Origin: Hemicentrotus pulcherrimus
Taxonomy: Eukaryota > Echinodermata > Echinoidea > Camarodonta > Strongylocentrotidae
DNA length: 64,000 nucleotides
Assembly: GCA_003118195.1 (NCBI GenBank)
Contig: BEXV01000342.1
Location: 155,913 to 219,912 of the forward strand
Direction of reading: 5' to 3'
Shown piece after piece: positions 20,405 to 34,056 of this stretch (its first letter is position 1; every line of letters starts with the position of its first letter). The translations under genes and the position numbers were made by a program. The notes below the pieces were generated by a model. The model had not been told where the DNA came from, ran no database searches, and saw only the letters and a list, made by a program, of their open reading frames with translations.

Positions 20405-22165
20405 ATAATAATAATAATACATAGAATTTGTATAGCGCACTTTCCATCTTAATTAGATGCTCAAGGCGCTTCAGAGCAAATTAAAAAATTTACAAATTTA
20501 AACTTTACAGGTAAATATGGTTGTCTAACAAAAAGCACCACTTACAGATATACACAATTATATGTTTATCTGTCAAAAAGCATCATTATACAGGTGTGTC
20601 TTCAGGTTGCCCTTGAAAGAGGTTACTGATGTCTGGGTTTTCAAACTCTGTGGAAGAGAATTCCACAGGGTCGGCCCTGCATGAGCAAAGGCCCGTTCCC
20701 CCCATGATTTCCTTGAAACCGGAACTTGCAAAAGACCAGAATTTGAGGATCTTAAGGTTCGTGAGGGTTGGTAGTTGTGAATCAAAGATTTGTTGTAACT
20801 GGGGGAAGTTCCATTGACAATATGAAAGACCAAAAGAAGTATTTTAAAGACAAGGCGTTCTTTCAGGGGCAACCAGTGAAGACTTTTCAAAACAGGGGTG
20901 ATGTGGCTGCGCTTGCCGGATAAAGTTACAATGCGCGCAGCTGCATTTTGTAACTTCTGCAGTTTCCCAATTTGAGAGTCTGCTAAGTTGTATAGGAGAC
21001 CATTACCAAAATCCAGCCGCGAAGAAATAAGTGAATGCACCAGTTTCTCTGTAGCAGAGCGAGTGAGATATTTTCTTATAAATCCTATGTTGCGCAATTG
21101 ATAGCGAACTGAACTGCAAATGCTTGTAATCTGTTTGGACATGGACATATGGGAGTCAAAAATAACACCAAGATTGCGACATGATTTTGACAAGGGAATG
21201 TTATTGCCTGAGATGGAAATAGAATCAATGTCTAATTTGCTAAGTTGAGATTTCGAGCCAAAAAGCAAAAACTCACATTTACTTTGGTTCAAAAGTAATG
21301 AGTTTGACTTCAACCAAGTGTCAATGTCCATTATGCACCTTTCCAGATTACGAATAGCTTGTGTGGCACTAGTTTGATTAGGTGAAAAGGAAACATAAAT
21401 CTGAATATCGTCTGCATATAAATGATAGTGGACGGAGTGACGTTCGAAAATATCTTGGAGCCCTGTTAAATAAATAGAGAACAAAGTTGGCCCTCCAACA
21501 GAGCCCTGCGGGACACCGCAGACCAATGGCCGAGATGAGGAGGTAACTCCATTTAGAATGACTGACTGTGAATGGAAGGAAAGATAAGATTTCAGCCATT
21601 GTAGAGCCTTGCCCTGAACACCTAAACTAGTCAGAGTATTTATGAGTAAAGTGTGGTCTACGGTATCGAATGCGGCCGATAGATCGAGGAGTACCATTGC
21701 TGTGACTAATCCACTGTCCATTTTCTGTAAAATAAAACTAGAAACATTAGTGAGGAGTGTCTCAACACTGTGATGAGGTCGGTAGGCAGACTGAAACCGG
21801 TCAAGTAAATCATGTTCTAACAAATAGTCTGTAAGTCTTGAAAAGACAACCCTCTCTAGAATCTTAAGCAGAAAAGGAAGATTACTAACGGGACGGTAAT
21901 TTTTCAATGATTCACAATCCAGAGATGGTTTTTTCAACAAAGGACGAATAAGAGCCAATTTCAAAGCTGATGGGACAGTGGCTTCATCTATGCTTCTATT
22001 AATTATCTCAGAAATAATTGGAGCAAAAGTAAGCGCACAATCCTTTAAAAGATTTGTAGGAATAGGATCTAAAGGACAAGATTTTGGAGGCAGTTTACGA
22101 AGAAGTTGAAGGATCTCATCCGTAGAGGTAGGCTGAAAAGCATCCAACGTGGAATACAATGCATA
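20405..22165 (-). mobile_element. 5'-truncated L2/CR1-like LINE with open RT frame
   Basis: A 528-codon frame (20573-22159) encodes a reverse transcriptase domain without the upstream endonuclease. Visible motifs in order: the LIRPLLKKP and NYRPVSNLP region, SAYRPHHSVETLL, the first catalytic region LDLSAAFDTVDH, GVPQGSVGGPTLF, the catalytic YADDIQIY, FLLFGSK, and the C-terminal thumb and tail ending FKGNLKTHLYNDAF. Downstream on the minus strand the 3' end contains GCGCCTTGAGCATC and AAGTGCGCTATAC and finishes in an AATAAT-type tail at about 20407-20420. The copy lacks the 5' half, so it is not autonomous. The intact frame suggests fairly recent insertion. It lies in the spacer between the subfamily 2 and 3 genes. 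Confidence 0.85.
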
Positions 22166-22699
22166 AAGGGAATAAATGATATCAAAAGAAAGAGAAAAAT
22201 AGTGAGAAACACCATAGACCTACATACTAAGTTTAAAGTGACTCGGTAACTTGGTGAAAGTTGATGACAAAATTGCTTAATTTTTGTATAAAATGTTACT
22301 TATTATATTGTTTCTACTGTACTAACCCTCTGACATGCAAAACATCCTGAAACACTCTCAAACCACGAAGATATCTATCGTTTTCTTTGAAGGCGACACT
22401 GTGCAACACCCTCTAACAGTGATTGACAGTACATTCTCCAAACCATTTTTGAACTTTCTCAACTGCTTTTCCATGAAAAAAAATACATAAACAGGCTATT
22501 AAGAATCTGTCAACACTTAAATGTCTGAAATGGTTTGTAGAGCAAATTTATTTCTTTGTGACGATTTACATTCACCTAAAATGTAATTAAATTGTACTAA
22601 CATAGTTGGGAGAACTAAGGGATCGATCGGTTTTTTATAACAAATTATCTTTAAATATGGAAAAATAAATTTATATATCGTTCTATGTTACTTGATAAT
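22166..22699. other. Spacer between two LINE fragments
   Basis: No coding region that I can support. Low-complexity AT-rich sequence. Confidence 0.4.
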
Positions 22700-23752
22700 A
22701 CTAAAAGAAATAAAATATAATTATTGGATATAAAAATGAATGATCAAGTTATAAAGCGTGTAAGTCACACAAAATTCTTAGGCGTCTTGATTGATGAAAA
22801 ACTTACATGGAATAACCATATAACAGATGTAACAGACAAAGTATCAAAAAATGTTGTTGTCATCCGCAAACTTAGCAATTTCTTCCCTCAACGTATTCTT
22901 ATTACTTTGTATAATACCTTAGTCTTGCCTTTTTAAAAATCTTATTGTAATGTAGTGTGGGTAAACACATATCCAACAAAATTACAACCATTGATTTGGG
23001 TACAAAAAAGAGCTCTTTGTATATTTTCATTTTCTTGGAGACAAGCCCATACCAAAGTATTATATGTTAAATCTAATGTTCTTACTGTGTTTGAACTTTC
23101 TTACTACTGTGCAATATTACTTTTTAAACATAAGCAGAATATGCTCCATAAATCATTATCATCACTGCTCACTTCTAATGCTGCTGTACACGACCATAAT
23201 ACAAGAAGTAGAAATAAATATCACCTATGTATGTACTGTAATCAAAATTACACACTATTTTCGTTTAGACATCATGCCCCTGTTACCTGGAATAATCTGC
23301 CACTAGAAATAAAATCACTCAACTTAATGTAATGCCTTAAAAAAAACTAAAATCGTGCTTAGTCACAAGTGTCTGAAATGTTGAATTGTTGATTTTACTG
23401 CCTTGTATTGTCCTGTTGTGGGTTTGTGCGGTAATATGTATTTTTAAAAATAAAATATGTCATATTTTCGTAATTTTTTAATCCTTTACAGTACTTTATT
23501 ATCTATTGAATTTTCTATATTATATTGAATGTTCATTGAAACTTATTTTACATTCATCAAGGGTGGTCGTCTCGACAAATCCTCATAGTTTTTTGTGTTC
23601 TCATGTTGTTATCTGATGTATCGCTTTATTGATGTAGCATTTTACCTTATTTTATACTCTTGATCGATTTATACTCTTATTTTGTCATGAACTTATTCTG
23701 TTTTGAATATTTTATCGGAATTGAATAAACCAAATTGAATTGAATTCATCAG
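22700..23752 (+). mobile_element. LINE RT C-terminal fragment with internal stop
   Basis: The plus strand encodes the C-terminal part of a non-LTR reverse transcriptase: SHTKFLGVLIDEKLTWNNHI, then LYNTLVLPF, an in-frame TAA at 22934-22936, then SYCNVVW ... RALCIFSFSW ... NTRSRNKYH ... TWNNLPLEIKSLN to a stop at 23332. The 3' untranslated region ends in TTGAATTGAATTG repeats at about 23730-23750. The YADD catalytic core is missing. It belongs to a different LINE group from the minus-strand copy to its left (CR1/jockey-like, clade not resolved). It is a dead fragment. Confidence 0.75.
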
Positions 23753-26700
23753 ATCAGTTTTCCCGATTTGTATCATAAATAATGGTCCGTTTTCACTCAA
23801 ATTGTCAGATTATCTTTAATTGTACATCTAGCATTGAAGTTAGTACCTTAGCCCCACTATCTCTCATGTGAACAATGTTACCAAGTCCCTTTAAGAGTTG
23901 GATGCGATGATCATTTGCCAAATGTATATACATTCCTGATTTACTATATCAGTTTTAACTTTTAAATGTTCCTGTAGAAATTAAAACTAACACAAATAAA
24001 TCAAACGGTCACTTGCCCTCCCCAGACTGTCCATGTTTTCTCTATTGACCGATACATGCTGCAGCGAAAAATTTCTCTCCTCCTGTTGAACTACTGATCT
24101 ATCTGTGAGCATGGACTGATGAATAAGTTAAATTATCAAATTAAGTATCTTTATATATTTTTTAAAATGAATTAACGTATTAGATGTACATTGTGTTTAC
24201 CTTTTTTGTTAATGTTGTGTAGGTGCTATGTATTTCAGTTTTGATTATTTCTTTAATTTGAGTATATATAAAGACTGAAATATTTCATTGAAATGTTATT
24301 TCTTTTAGAAACACGTCTATAAAATTAATCAACTTTGACCAGTCCCTCCATTAATCGTCATGCGTACTTTATATGAAACCTCTAGGCCCCATCTATGAAA
24401 TTATTTCGCTTTAATTACAGTAATATCATAACACAGTCATGAATGTCGATACAATCTGAAATTTATATTTACCTCTACGCCTCTCACGTCACACCTCGAC
24501 CCTCTCCATTCTCTTTCTTTCAACTTGTTTAAATTGAACACCAGATTGATTTCGTCAGAATTTTCTTTTTTCTTTATTATTATTATTATTTTTTTTTTTT
24601 TTAATTATTATTGATTTCTCCCTATTTTTTGTTCCGAGGATAACTCAAGATCAATTTAGTCATTTCCTTTAATGTTGGCACAGGCATAGGGTATTGTCAT
24701 AAGACGTGACAGAAACATTTTCAAGGTCATCAGGTCATCGTGACGTCATCCAGGCGCCATTTTGTGAAATCATATTATCAATCGTATCTTCATGATGCGT
24801 CATCAAAGGTTTTTTTCATATTCATATTTCATTTACTTCAGGTCAAGGGTCAATAGGTCATGTCATTATAGGTCACATAAAGATCATGACGCATGCCTAC
24901 GAGCGCGTCAAAATTTAAAAATGCTCATAATCACTTAACTGTCAAATGAGAATACGAATTAGGCCATTTTAAGCATCTCGCAAAAAATGCGCACACGCCC
25001 ATACGCGCGCGTTTACGCGTGTCCTGGCATTTTGCAATATAGTATCGCCGAATTTTCTCCGTCATATAATGCGCACTTTTTTCCAATCATTTTAATACCT
25101 TGATCCCCATTTTCTGACCAGTAGTAACCCAATGAGCGTCCGTTTAAGATACATGTCCATGCGCGTGAGCAAAAACATGCCTATACAAGATGCGTAGTAA
25201 ACCCAATTTTTTTCTACATATTTTGATAGAGTATGAGTCGGAAATATGATTTCATGTCTCATTTGACCCTCAATTAACTCATGACGTCATCATAATGGCC
25301 TCCAAACTCAAAAGTTCAATTTGCATATTATGATGTCAGCATATTTTTGGAAAATTGATTGTATCTCTTTAAATATTGATTGATTTTCTTCTAACTGTTG
25401 ATATGTTTTAGCTGAGAAAATTTTCTACAAACATAGTTCCCACGATTTTTCATTTTGACAAAGACATCACGGCGTAGTTTTGATATTAAAGGCGCCATGT
25501 CAATTTTTCACATTTTGCATGTATTCTCTTCTCAAATCTGGATTCTGCATTCCTGTCTTTTTCGAGCAATATCATCATCATGATCATCATTGTTAACATG
25601 TCTATATAACTTCTTCCTTTATCTATATAGTAAATATTCGAATCTATCATAAGAAGTGAAGACAGACCACCTAATTTGTCCCCATCCCGAATTAAATTTC
25701 AAGTTTTTATTTTACTATTTGTCTATTGCTTTTTCATCAACAATGCTCAGTTTAATGTTGCCATTTTCTTCGTTATGTCTCTTTCTCTCCTTTTCTGTTT
25801 GTCCTTACATGTATCTTCCTCCGTATATATCAATCACCCCTGTTTCTGTTAATGCATATAACTGTTTCTGTTTGTAGGGGTTTCAGCTTTCTTATCATTT
25901 TTTTTTTTTAGCTCTTGTTTCAACTTTCTGGCCTGTACTTTTATTTACCCGATTATGAACACTCCGGTAATACCATCACCTTTGCATGGAGACTGACAGT
26001 CTCAAACAGTTCACATCATGACACGCTTGGTGTATTGGAAGGGCCTTCACATTCAAATATATTTTTAGTACGGTGCTATGAAAATGTTATGTAACACCAC
26101 CATAATCATCATCATTATCACATGGTAAACTCACACAAGTCGTTTATTTAAAATTCAATGATTTCACCCATTAAATAGAGAGCAAAGGAATTATACACGA
26201 AATTGATTACAAAAAATAGATAAACCATACAAATATATATAAAAAAAGCAGCACTTTTTGCCACATTAAGAGACAGAAAAGATATCGAACCCGTCAAGTG
26301 ACGTTTTAAACACATTATAACCTAACTCATGTGCTATTTAACAGGGTAGGATGGACGTGAGATGTTTATCCTTTATTGTAATACGGTAGAAGTACACCCT
26401 ATTGTGTTTCATATGTACTCTTTAATAAATGTAATTTGAATTTCTAGTAGTAACTTAGTCATGGAACAGCATATTTGGAGAGATACTAATTTAATTCAAG
26501 ACGCGAACACAGCGGAATATAAAGACGCAGAGATAACAACATATTAATTTGAACATTATCAAATTATAAATTGGCGGTTCATTTTCATTTCGGATGATAT
26601 TTACAAGAGTAATTGTATATAAAGTTATGCGATTTCAGGTTAATATTTACAACTTTATATCCAATTGACTGAGTTTTGAGTAATGAGTGCATCATCAGAT

Positions 26701-27159
26701 TACTCTAAAGACTCTGACTACTGACCTAGCTAGGTCCCAAACTCAGTTTTCACGTTTGCAAGACAATCGTCGATTCACAGGGCTTAGCCATTTATATATA
26801 GATACAAACGTCATGTAATGAAACCAAAAGTTCATTATTTATTCCATGAGTTCTTCCTGAGACTATATACACACCATTATTAATATTATTATTTTGGTAG
26901 AAATTAAGACACATCGTTTTTATTATAACCATGGGAACAATTAATTGACCTTTATCATGACTATAAATGAGGAAGTAATAAAACAAATCTCATTACTAAA
27001 CCAGGAGTTTCGAAAGGTTATTTATCGGTAATTATGTGTATTTTAGCCATTTATCTTTACATGGACACTTTCTTTTTGTCCTTGGTCATATTGATGCCAA
27101 ATACATTGACTCCCTCAATCACCGCATATATAAAAATATATATGCAAATGCCTTCAAAT
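23753..27159. other. Gene-poor spacer
   Basis: I see no gene here. Open frames are short (at most about 73 codons) and simple in composition. There are T-rich and ATT-rich tracts near 24570-24615 and a small group of TGACGTCAT-like words near 24735-25285 without clear organisation. It may contain old transposon sequence that cannot be recognised without a library. Confidence 0.5.
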
Positions 27160-27540
27160 TGCATGGTTATTGCTCTTATTCTTATCTATGAAATTTTAAT
27201 GCCCTGTTAGAACCTAAAATTGCAATGAATGTAATTTTAGACCCAAAATGTGTGAAATTTAGCCAATACGAGCATTCCAATTCAGCTCCACTTAAACAAA
27301 AAATGTTGACCGTTTTTTTTCAAAATACCTAATATTTGTGGTGGTACACATTACTTAGAAATCGTTATATTTCAGCCGTCTCTGAACTGATTTTGACCAA
27401 GCAAAGATGATTTTGTCATTAAATATTACGTTATTTCAAAATTAATACTCAGTATTTCATTATCTCACAAAAATTATTTTGTGTAGCGCCCTCTGCAATA
27501 GAACTCAAATCTCCCTTTAACCTTAGCCTAGTTGTGAACT
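27160..27540. mobile_element. Truncated copy of the 39430-39960 inverted-repeat element
   Basis: Clearly related to 39470-39957: shared blocks AAATGCCTTCAAA, GCATGGTTATTGCT, TAGAACCTAA, ATCGTTATATTTCAGCCGTC and GTAGCGCCCTCTGCAA, and an imperfect right terminal repeat ending CCCTTTAA. The left terminal repeat is missing, so this copy is truncated and cannot be mobilised. Confidence 0.75.
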
Positions 27541-28524
27541 TAACTACCAGCATAGCAAGTTTTTACGATTATAGGTACTCATCAATATCGGATTGTACTA
27601 TGATGGGAGGTAACGCTAAAATTTTGAGAGAATATTGTACAATCTTTATTAAGCAGATGTTTCTGCATTTATTAATGAATCAAATATGAAACATTCAAAT
27701 AACAATAACAGTATATAATATAATTGATTTATATAAAAAGTGGCAACTTAAATACAGACAAATTAAAATGCTTAATTGAAAGCTTGAAAGTATGAAGGTA
27801 AGTACAAATGATTAAGATAAATGCAGAGGCCAACAATGATAAGCAAGAATGATTGAGTCGATAGCAGCCGTTTACTACCACAGTCATTATTCATAACCAT
27901 GATAATGTTTGCAGGTAAAGTATTAGAAATATGACGAAATTGTGCAGATAGGGATAATATTTCAAAGTATTGTTACACACGCTCACACACGCATTTTCAC
28001 ACTCACACAAACACACACAGACGTTCGCACACACACACACACACTCACATTAGGGCCTATTATGTAGGGTGATCTGTCTCAGCACACACTACACCTGAAA
28101 AGCATAATGTAACAATCGAATGAAAGCCTTCACTATGAAGCAATTGATATTTTAATGAAGTAACTACATAGATATAAAGATATATTTCATTTATATTGTG
28201 TTTTCTTATATTACTTGTACAGAGTTTTGTGATTTTGTTCAGCTAAACGTTTGAGAGTAAAAACTATGTTACACAATTTCCCACTAACATTGTAAATACA
28301 ACAAAGGCATAACTATATTTAAATTTCAAACTATTTCGCTATCATTTAGACCGTTTGTCCTTATGTTAATACTCAATATCTAGTTCAAGAAAAGCTGTAC
28401 GAAAAAGCTACTCGAAGTGTCATTTTTTTTCTACAGAGAATTTTGTTATAATTATAAGTAATGTATTTTAGTAGATAGATAAGGTTAAAAATGACACACA
28501 CAATGACAAAGAACAATAATTCCT
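27541..28524. other. 3' flank of the 28525 gene
   Basis: No gene. Contains a CA-type microsatellite at about 27975-28055 (imperfect ACAC and TCACAC units). AT-rich sequence follows into the 3' end of the receptor gene. Confidence 0.5.
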
Positions 28525-30693
28525 TCAGGAGAAAGAATGAGCGGGTGCGTTAATATACAGTTCTTCACGATCCGACAATTCGTCAGTGGGATTAGCAATC
28601 ATGTTACCAAAGAAGTCAGTATGGTTTAGGACCAGGGGTTCTGAGCCATGTTCTGGAACGAAAGTGTCTTGGCCGGAGTTGCGACCGAGGTAGCTACCGG
28701 GGTCGGTACCTGGAGGCCTGGGGTCGTCATAATCTGACTCCAAAGAGGTCATTTTGTTAGTCTTTCGGCTCATGTCCGGTTTGGTGTACAAGGCATCTAC
28801 ATCTGAGTCTACTCCTGAAACTCTCGCCAGCATGCTCGTCAATGCATTTTGTTGCGATCTGCCTGATTTAAATGAAGAAGACGTCGTTGAAACTCCCATA
28901 TCGAAGTGATCCTTGGAGGATGGATGGGGACATGGGAAGGACGATGCATGTAAAGGCTGGCATTTCTTCGAGATATCTTTAGAAGTGCCTTTGAAATCGT
29001 CAACTGAACAATACGCAGTGTCCAGGTAAAGCCCACTAACAAGATCATGTCCTATATGCTTATCAAGGTTTGTGTCAAAGCCAGTGGAGGTGCGTCCGAT
29101 GGCACCCTTAAGATCTTCCCTATTCAAAGTGTAATTAGTAGAGCGAGGAGTAAAACAACTGCTCTCAGGCTCTCTACGTTTGCGCTGTGAATGTAGGCTT
29201 GGGGATCCACTCTGGAGGTTGGACACGGGAGCCTTTCTGACTTGATTTTGTTTGTGCCATCCCTGACTTATTGAACCCTGAAGAACAGTAGCTCCTCGAA
29301 GTTCAGAATCCCGACAACTTTGAAGGTCTTGTAACTGTAAGTTTCCCATGTCTTCAGACTGTGTTCCAGTATCACCAATTGCTGCCGTGGAATCAGGTTG
29401 CATCACATCATTTATCTCTTTTCCAAAGTGGTATCGATATTTTCTTGAAACAATGTAGTAACAGTTGACAGAGCCAGTTGCAAGGCAGAATATTATAGAA
29501 AGCACTAACACTATCCAAACCCAGATCGAGACTTTATTTGCAATGGTATTATTCACGTTGGAAGCTTTTGACGTCACAGTAGTCATCGTGTTCAATTCTC
29601 GATTTTCATCCGGATGTTGTAAATTTTTCGTAACGTTTGTAACCTCAAAAAATATGTTCTCACACTTTAAATAATCATCAGAATTGTTACTTCCTTCTGT
29701 TCGGCCTAATGCTGACAGCGAAATGTTGTACTGTTTACCTTCTGCAAGATTAACATTTCCAATGCTATGCAATAACACTGTGTTGTTTCCACTCTGTACA
29801 CCGCAGAAGAGATAAAAGTGACGTCCCACATGGGTAAGGGATAACTTGTCAGTAAGAATGAGTGGAAGCAAATTGCTACCATTATTGGACCAAAACTTGA
29901 TAACGTCGGCTTCTTCTGTGGTGCAACATTCAAACTCAGAACACAGAGTTTGGTTTCGTATTGGAAGAAATGTGCACGTCTTATTGATAGATATTTTGCT
30001 ATTAGAAATAAGACACATGCTCGGCACAACTCGATTATAATGTACGTTTTCAAGAGGAAGGTAAACGCTGAATTTTTTGGTTGAATTGAAATCGCCATCA
30101 ATATTCATTTCGGTAGTCTCATACTCATATACAACCTGATTTCCTGCCAAAAGTTGTACTTGATCCCCTAAGTTGACCTGCACCCATTCACAAGACATCT
30201 GTACTCTTCAGATTTCTCGGTCAAAGTGGGTTGAACAGATTGGGGCTGTCCCTTAAATGGTTAAATTAAAAATTGCAATGGCGCAAAGCGATTGTTTCCC
30301 AAAATTGATTTTAACGACGTACTTTCCTGAATCACTCAATTCAGTGAATGCAATAAACAAGTCGATAACATCCTTTCCCGACTCTTTTGTCAATTTATAA
30401 CGTTCTCGATTAGCAGATGTGTTGTCAATATTGTCCAATAGCCGATTATCAAGTGTTATCCATTTTGCCCACACCAATGATTGATTCTCAGTTAATGGAT
30501 CATTCAGAGCAAATCTCATAGACAAATTTCGTCCATTGAATGCTTCAAATGCTGCTCTCTGCTTGTCGCCACACCAGAATAAATCACCCTCACAAAATGT
30601 CAATCGGAAGACAGCTTGAAAAATGATAAGAACTAGTGGAGAGATTTTAAATTTCAGCGGGAAACGATTTTGAGGCATGATAGACGATACCAC
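28525..30693 (-). pseudogene. Subfamily 3 Ig-like receptor with two in-frame stops
   Basis: One continuous frame from the ATG at 30678 (MPQNRF; an in-frame ATG at 30693 is also possible) to the stop at 28525-28527, broken only by TAA at 30253-30255 and TGA at 30208-30210. The 32032-34056 paralogue has GAA (Glu, in LTIEGTAP) at the first and a Gly codon region at the second. Before the stops: signal peptide and module 1 (NGRNLSM, LVWAKW, LSDSGKYV, LCAIAIFNLTI). After them 557 open codons: module 2 (MSCEWVQV ... PSMCLIS), module 3, stalk, membrane span (VWIVLVLSIIFCLATGS), and a tail with TAYCSVDDF (ITSM consensus TxYxxV), LYTKPDMSRKT, SDYDDP and ELYINAP. As it stands it could yield only a secreted single-module protein. 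The clean downstream frame points to very recent inactivation or a null allele. Confidence 0.85.
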
Positions 30694-30699
30694 AAATCT

Positions 30700-32031
30700 T
30701 AGCTTAATATAGATACGCTGGCCTTATAGCACCAAGTCTTCAGCACAGTTATCACAAGAGGTTCGCGATTATACCAAATGGAGTTTGGAAGATCGTTATC
30801 CGACGAATAGATTTGGAACTAAAGCGGAGTGTGGAGATCAAGAAAATGAACCGTGTATGCTTATATTTCTGCGTATTTGAACGAATGGAAACGAAGCATA
30901 CAAATAGTTTTTAATATCTATCGATATCATCGATGCTTGATACGCGATATGATCAGAAAAGCAATTGACTGAAGGAAATGGAGGCTCTGCTATGGTTTAT
31001 AATGCCTCTTGTTTATAATAGGGCGGAGCCAGTGAAATTAATGACTATGTTCTTGTGAGAGTGCTTACATCCTTTCAGACAATTATGGTGATCAAATTTC
31101 CTGCCCGTCTTTCCTTTAGATACTTAAAACAAAGGAGGTGGTTTTGTTAATGGCGGAGTTATGAATATATATAAAGGTCATTTGCTGGATTTCTTTAGTT
31201 TTGGCCTCAAAGACAAACTTAGCATCCTTCCCACAATATAAAGTCTTATCTTTGAAATGAATGAAGACATAGGGAATGAAACTAGAAGTTATAATGATTA
31301 ATTTGACAAGTACTAATAAATCATTTCCCGAGTGTTCTCATCTTATGTAAAGGAATTTAACATCGTGAGGAAAATTAATCGTCCTTTCAATGACAGAAGA
31401 GGATCATTTACGATAACGTCCGACATACTTCGAGCTGAGAATGGTCTTTCCAGGAAATTATCTTTTCATCACGACTTGCATTTGATACTTCATATTTAAC
31501 GATTAAGGAGATTGTTAAAGCGTTAAAAATAACCACCATAACTCCTTTCTTTTAAGCCGATATCTCACGGTACGATTTATGTAACGCACATCTGTGGAAT
31601 AATAAACAATTTGATTAAGGCAGCGAGATTGAATATTCTTATCCAGGATTCCTAATTAATTATCATATGCTAAAACAAAAAGTTAAGTTTGCTAATGTGT
31701 TTGCTTGTGTAGTACATTCAATGGTGGAACAGTTGCATGAAGCAGATTACCGCGTCTGTTACCGACAAAGTTTGTTACTGGCTATATCATATGACCTAAT
31801 ATTAAAATCAATATATCCTATGTCTTTATATATCACAGGTTAAAATATTTCATCAGCTTCACACGCCATTGACGCTGAAGACCATAGTGTGCATGTAAAT
31901 GCAGACATTAATTATAAATATTATTTTTTTACATCATATTACTTCTATTGTTATAATTACAACATCTGTATCCATCATCTGTTTGAAATATCTATTTGTG
32001 AAAAAGAGACTACTAAACCAAATATATATGT
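30700..32031 (-). repeat. Upstream flank of the 28525 gene / 3' flank of the 32032 gene
   Basis: No gene. About 30660-31260 is a diverged duplicate of 51936-52545: both begin at the homologous ATG and contain GATAGATACGC, CATCGATGCTTG and GGGCGGAGC. The remainder leads into the 3' end of the 32032 pseudogene. Confidence 0.65.
31021..31030 (-). promoter_or_regulatory. Conserved GC-box-like GGGCGGAGCC
   Basis: Located about 345 bases before the ATG at 30678. The same word occurs upstream of subfamily 3 genes at 37788-37797 and 57212-57221 and, as GGGCGGAGCA, at 52284-52293. It resembles an Sp1/KLF GC box. Shared ancestry could also explain the conservation. Confidence 0.45.
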
Positions 32032-34056
32032 TTACTCAAATAGTAAAAACAGACGTCTTAGAATTTTCTCGATTGATAAAATGAGTGGACAGATGTGTTC
32101 AGGTATAAAATCATCATCATCTTTAGATGAAGCAACGGCATTTGCTGCGCTGTTGCTGTAAATGTGATCACTATTAAGGAGAGATGTGTCATCTATACCT
32201 CCAGCTAGAAACAGAATGTCAGGACAAAGATCCTTTTCAACATGGTCAACACCCAAACAAGGAACCCTTGCACGATCAGTAAGACTCTTGTCTAATTCAG
32301 GGACTGATTCAAAAGACGGATTTTGGATGCCACCTAGCTTCTTGGTCTTCCGGCTCATGACAGGTTTGGCGTACAATGTTTCCACATCTGATGTTGGCCA
32401 TGTTACGTTGTCCATTGATAAGTTATTATTTTTTATCTCCGTCTTCACGCATGAAAAAGGTGATTTATCGGCACTAGTTCTCTCATCAAGAGCAGTGCCC
32501 TTGTTACCAGATGTTTGAATGATCAATGTGGGCTTCTTCCTTATATACACATCCGCGTCGGAGAGGGAGTTCTGGCGGACTGTCCTGTTGTTCGGGATAA
32601 AATATCCGATGCCTACGTGGAGGAGATTTGTGAACTGCGATACTGCCGTGCTCAGGATCTATCAAATTCTCCGAAGTGCGAAACGATAAGGTCGCTGTGT
32701 CATCTGACACTCCATCATCTACCAATTGAATTGCGTTCATGCTATTTCCATGCGATCGCCCTCTTTCGACTCGATATTGATACCTGATTAAAAATCGTTT
32801 GTAACATATGCTGAAGCAGATTCCGAGGCAGATAACTATGCTGAACCGCAACGCAATTGCGATGTTACCCACAGGTAAATTAAGGGTTGTTTTGTTTCCT
32901 CGCCAACGTCCATATCAGTCGTACTCATCACTTTACTCACGATACAATTTGACGAGGAGTCATTATCTTTAGATTTCAGAAATGTAGAAGGAGCTTTTGT
33001 TTCAAAGCCTTTCTCATTTGATGAAGCATTCACTGATACATTTTCACAATATACGATGATGATGGAGCTGTTTTCCCCTTCAGAAAATTTGCATTTAACA
33101 TCTTGTATTTGTTCATTGACACTGTCTTCTCAATGATGTGTTTCGTTCCCACCAAGAAGGACAATTTGCTTGATGTTTACCAAAGAAATTTCGTTAGAAT
33201 AATTGAATGAGAGTAGATTACCACCAGTATCGTACCAACATGATGCTACTTTTAAGTCTTTGACCTTGCAACGGTCAAAAAAAGCACTTTGAGGTTGTTC
33301 TTTTCCAATAAAAATTCGTTGTATTGTAGGGAATGTACATGTTCCGTTGGTGAACCCTTCGTCATTTGATAAAGCACACCTACTCGGCATGATCTCTTCG
33401 TTAAATATGTTTTCTAGAGCAACGTATGCAATAAATGTATTTGATGAATCAAGATCACCCTTGTTGTTCATCCGAAGCGTTTCATATTCATATAGCACCT
33501 GATTTCCTGCCATGAGTTGTGCTCGATCCCCTTTGTTCACCTGCAACCACTGGCATGCCATTTGTAATTTGCCGCTATGTCTATTGAAAAGCGTAGAACA
33601 AATAGGTGCTGTACCTTCAATGGTTAAATTCAGGATAACAATGGTACACAGTGATTGTGAATCCTGGTAAATTTTGACGACGTGCTGTCCCGAATCGTTT
33701 TGCTCAGTAAACGCAATGGTCATCTCGAACAGGGTCCCGTTGATCTGACTCAACGTATAACGACTATTATCAATAGACGCGGAGGTAATGCATTCCAGAG
33801 TACGATTCTGTAGTTTTTCACAAACTAACTTTCCCCTTGTCCACACAATCGACTGAGGTTTACCAATTGTCTGTCTCAGGTTAAACCTGAGAGAAATATT
33901 ATGTCCATTAACCTTATGCCTTGAATATTCCTGTTGCTGGTTACACCATAAAATATCATCTTGAGTAAAAGTCAGTTGGATGAAACATTGAAAAATAAAA
34001 AAGACCACCAATAATGTGTGTTTAACAGCGATGCTTCGTCGAGACATGGCGATCAT
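32032..34056 (-). pseudogene. Subfamily 3 Ig-like receptor pseudogene with several lesions
   Basis: From the ATG at 34056 (or 34047, MSRRS) 308 codons are open: signal peptide, module 1 (NGHNISL, IVWTRG, NDSGQHV, LCTIVILNLTI), module 2 (MACQWLQV ... PSRCALS) and module 3 to LGGNETHH. A TGA follows at 33130-33132. The same frame then continues in a Ser/Asn-rich stalk (SIIIVYCENVSV). A frameshift near 32870 is needed to reach the membrane span (ALRFSIVICLGICFSICY), and another near 32545 to reach the distal tail with TLYAKPVMSRKTKK and HIYSNS. The TYCSL region is replaced by CVYKEEA and the terminal YxN motif is not recognisable. At least three lesions make this a genuine pseudogene. Its module 1-3 sequence is closest to the fragment at 52551-53527. 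Confidence 0.85.

Noticed and set aside
30199..30255. Intron bridging the two stops in the 28525 gene
   Set aside because: No GT donor precedes the first stop in a position that would restore the frame, and the interval aligns codon by codon with the coding sequence of the 32032 paralogue.
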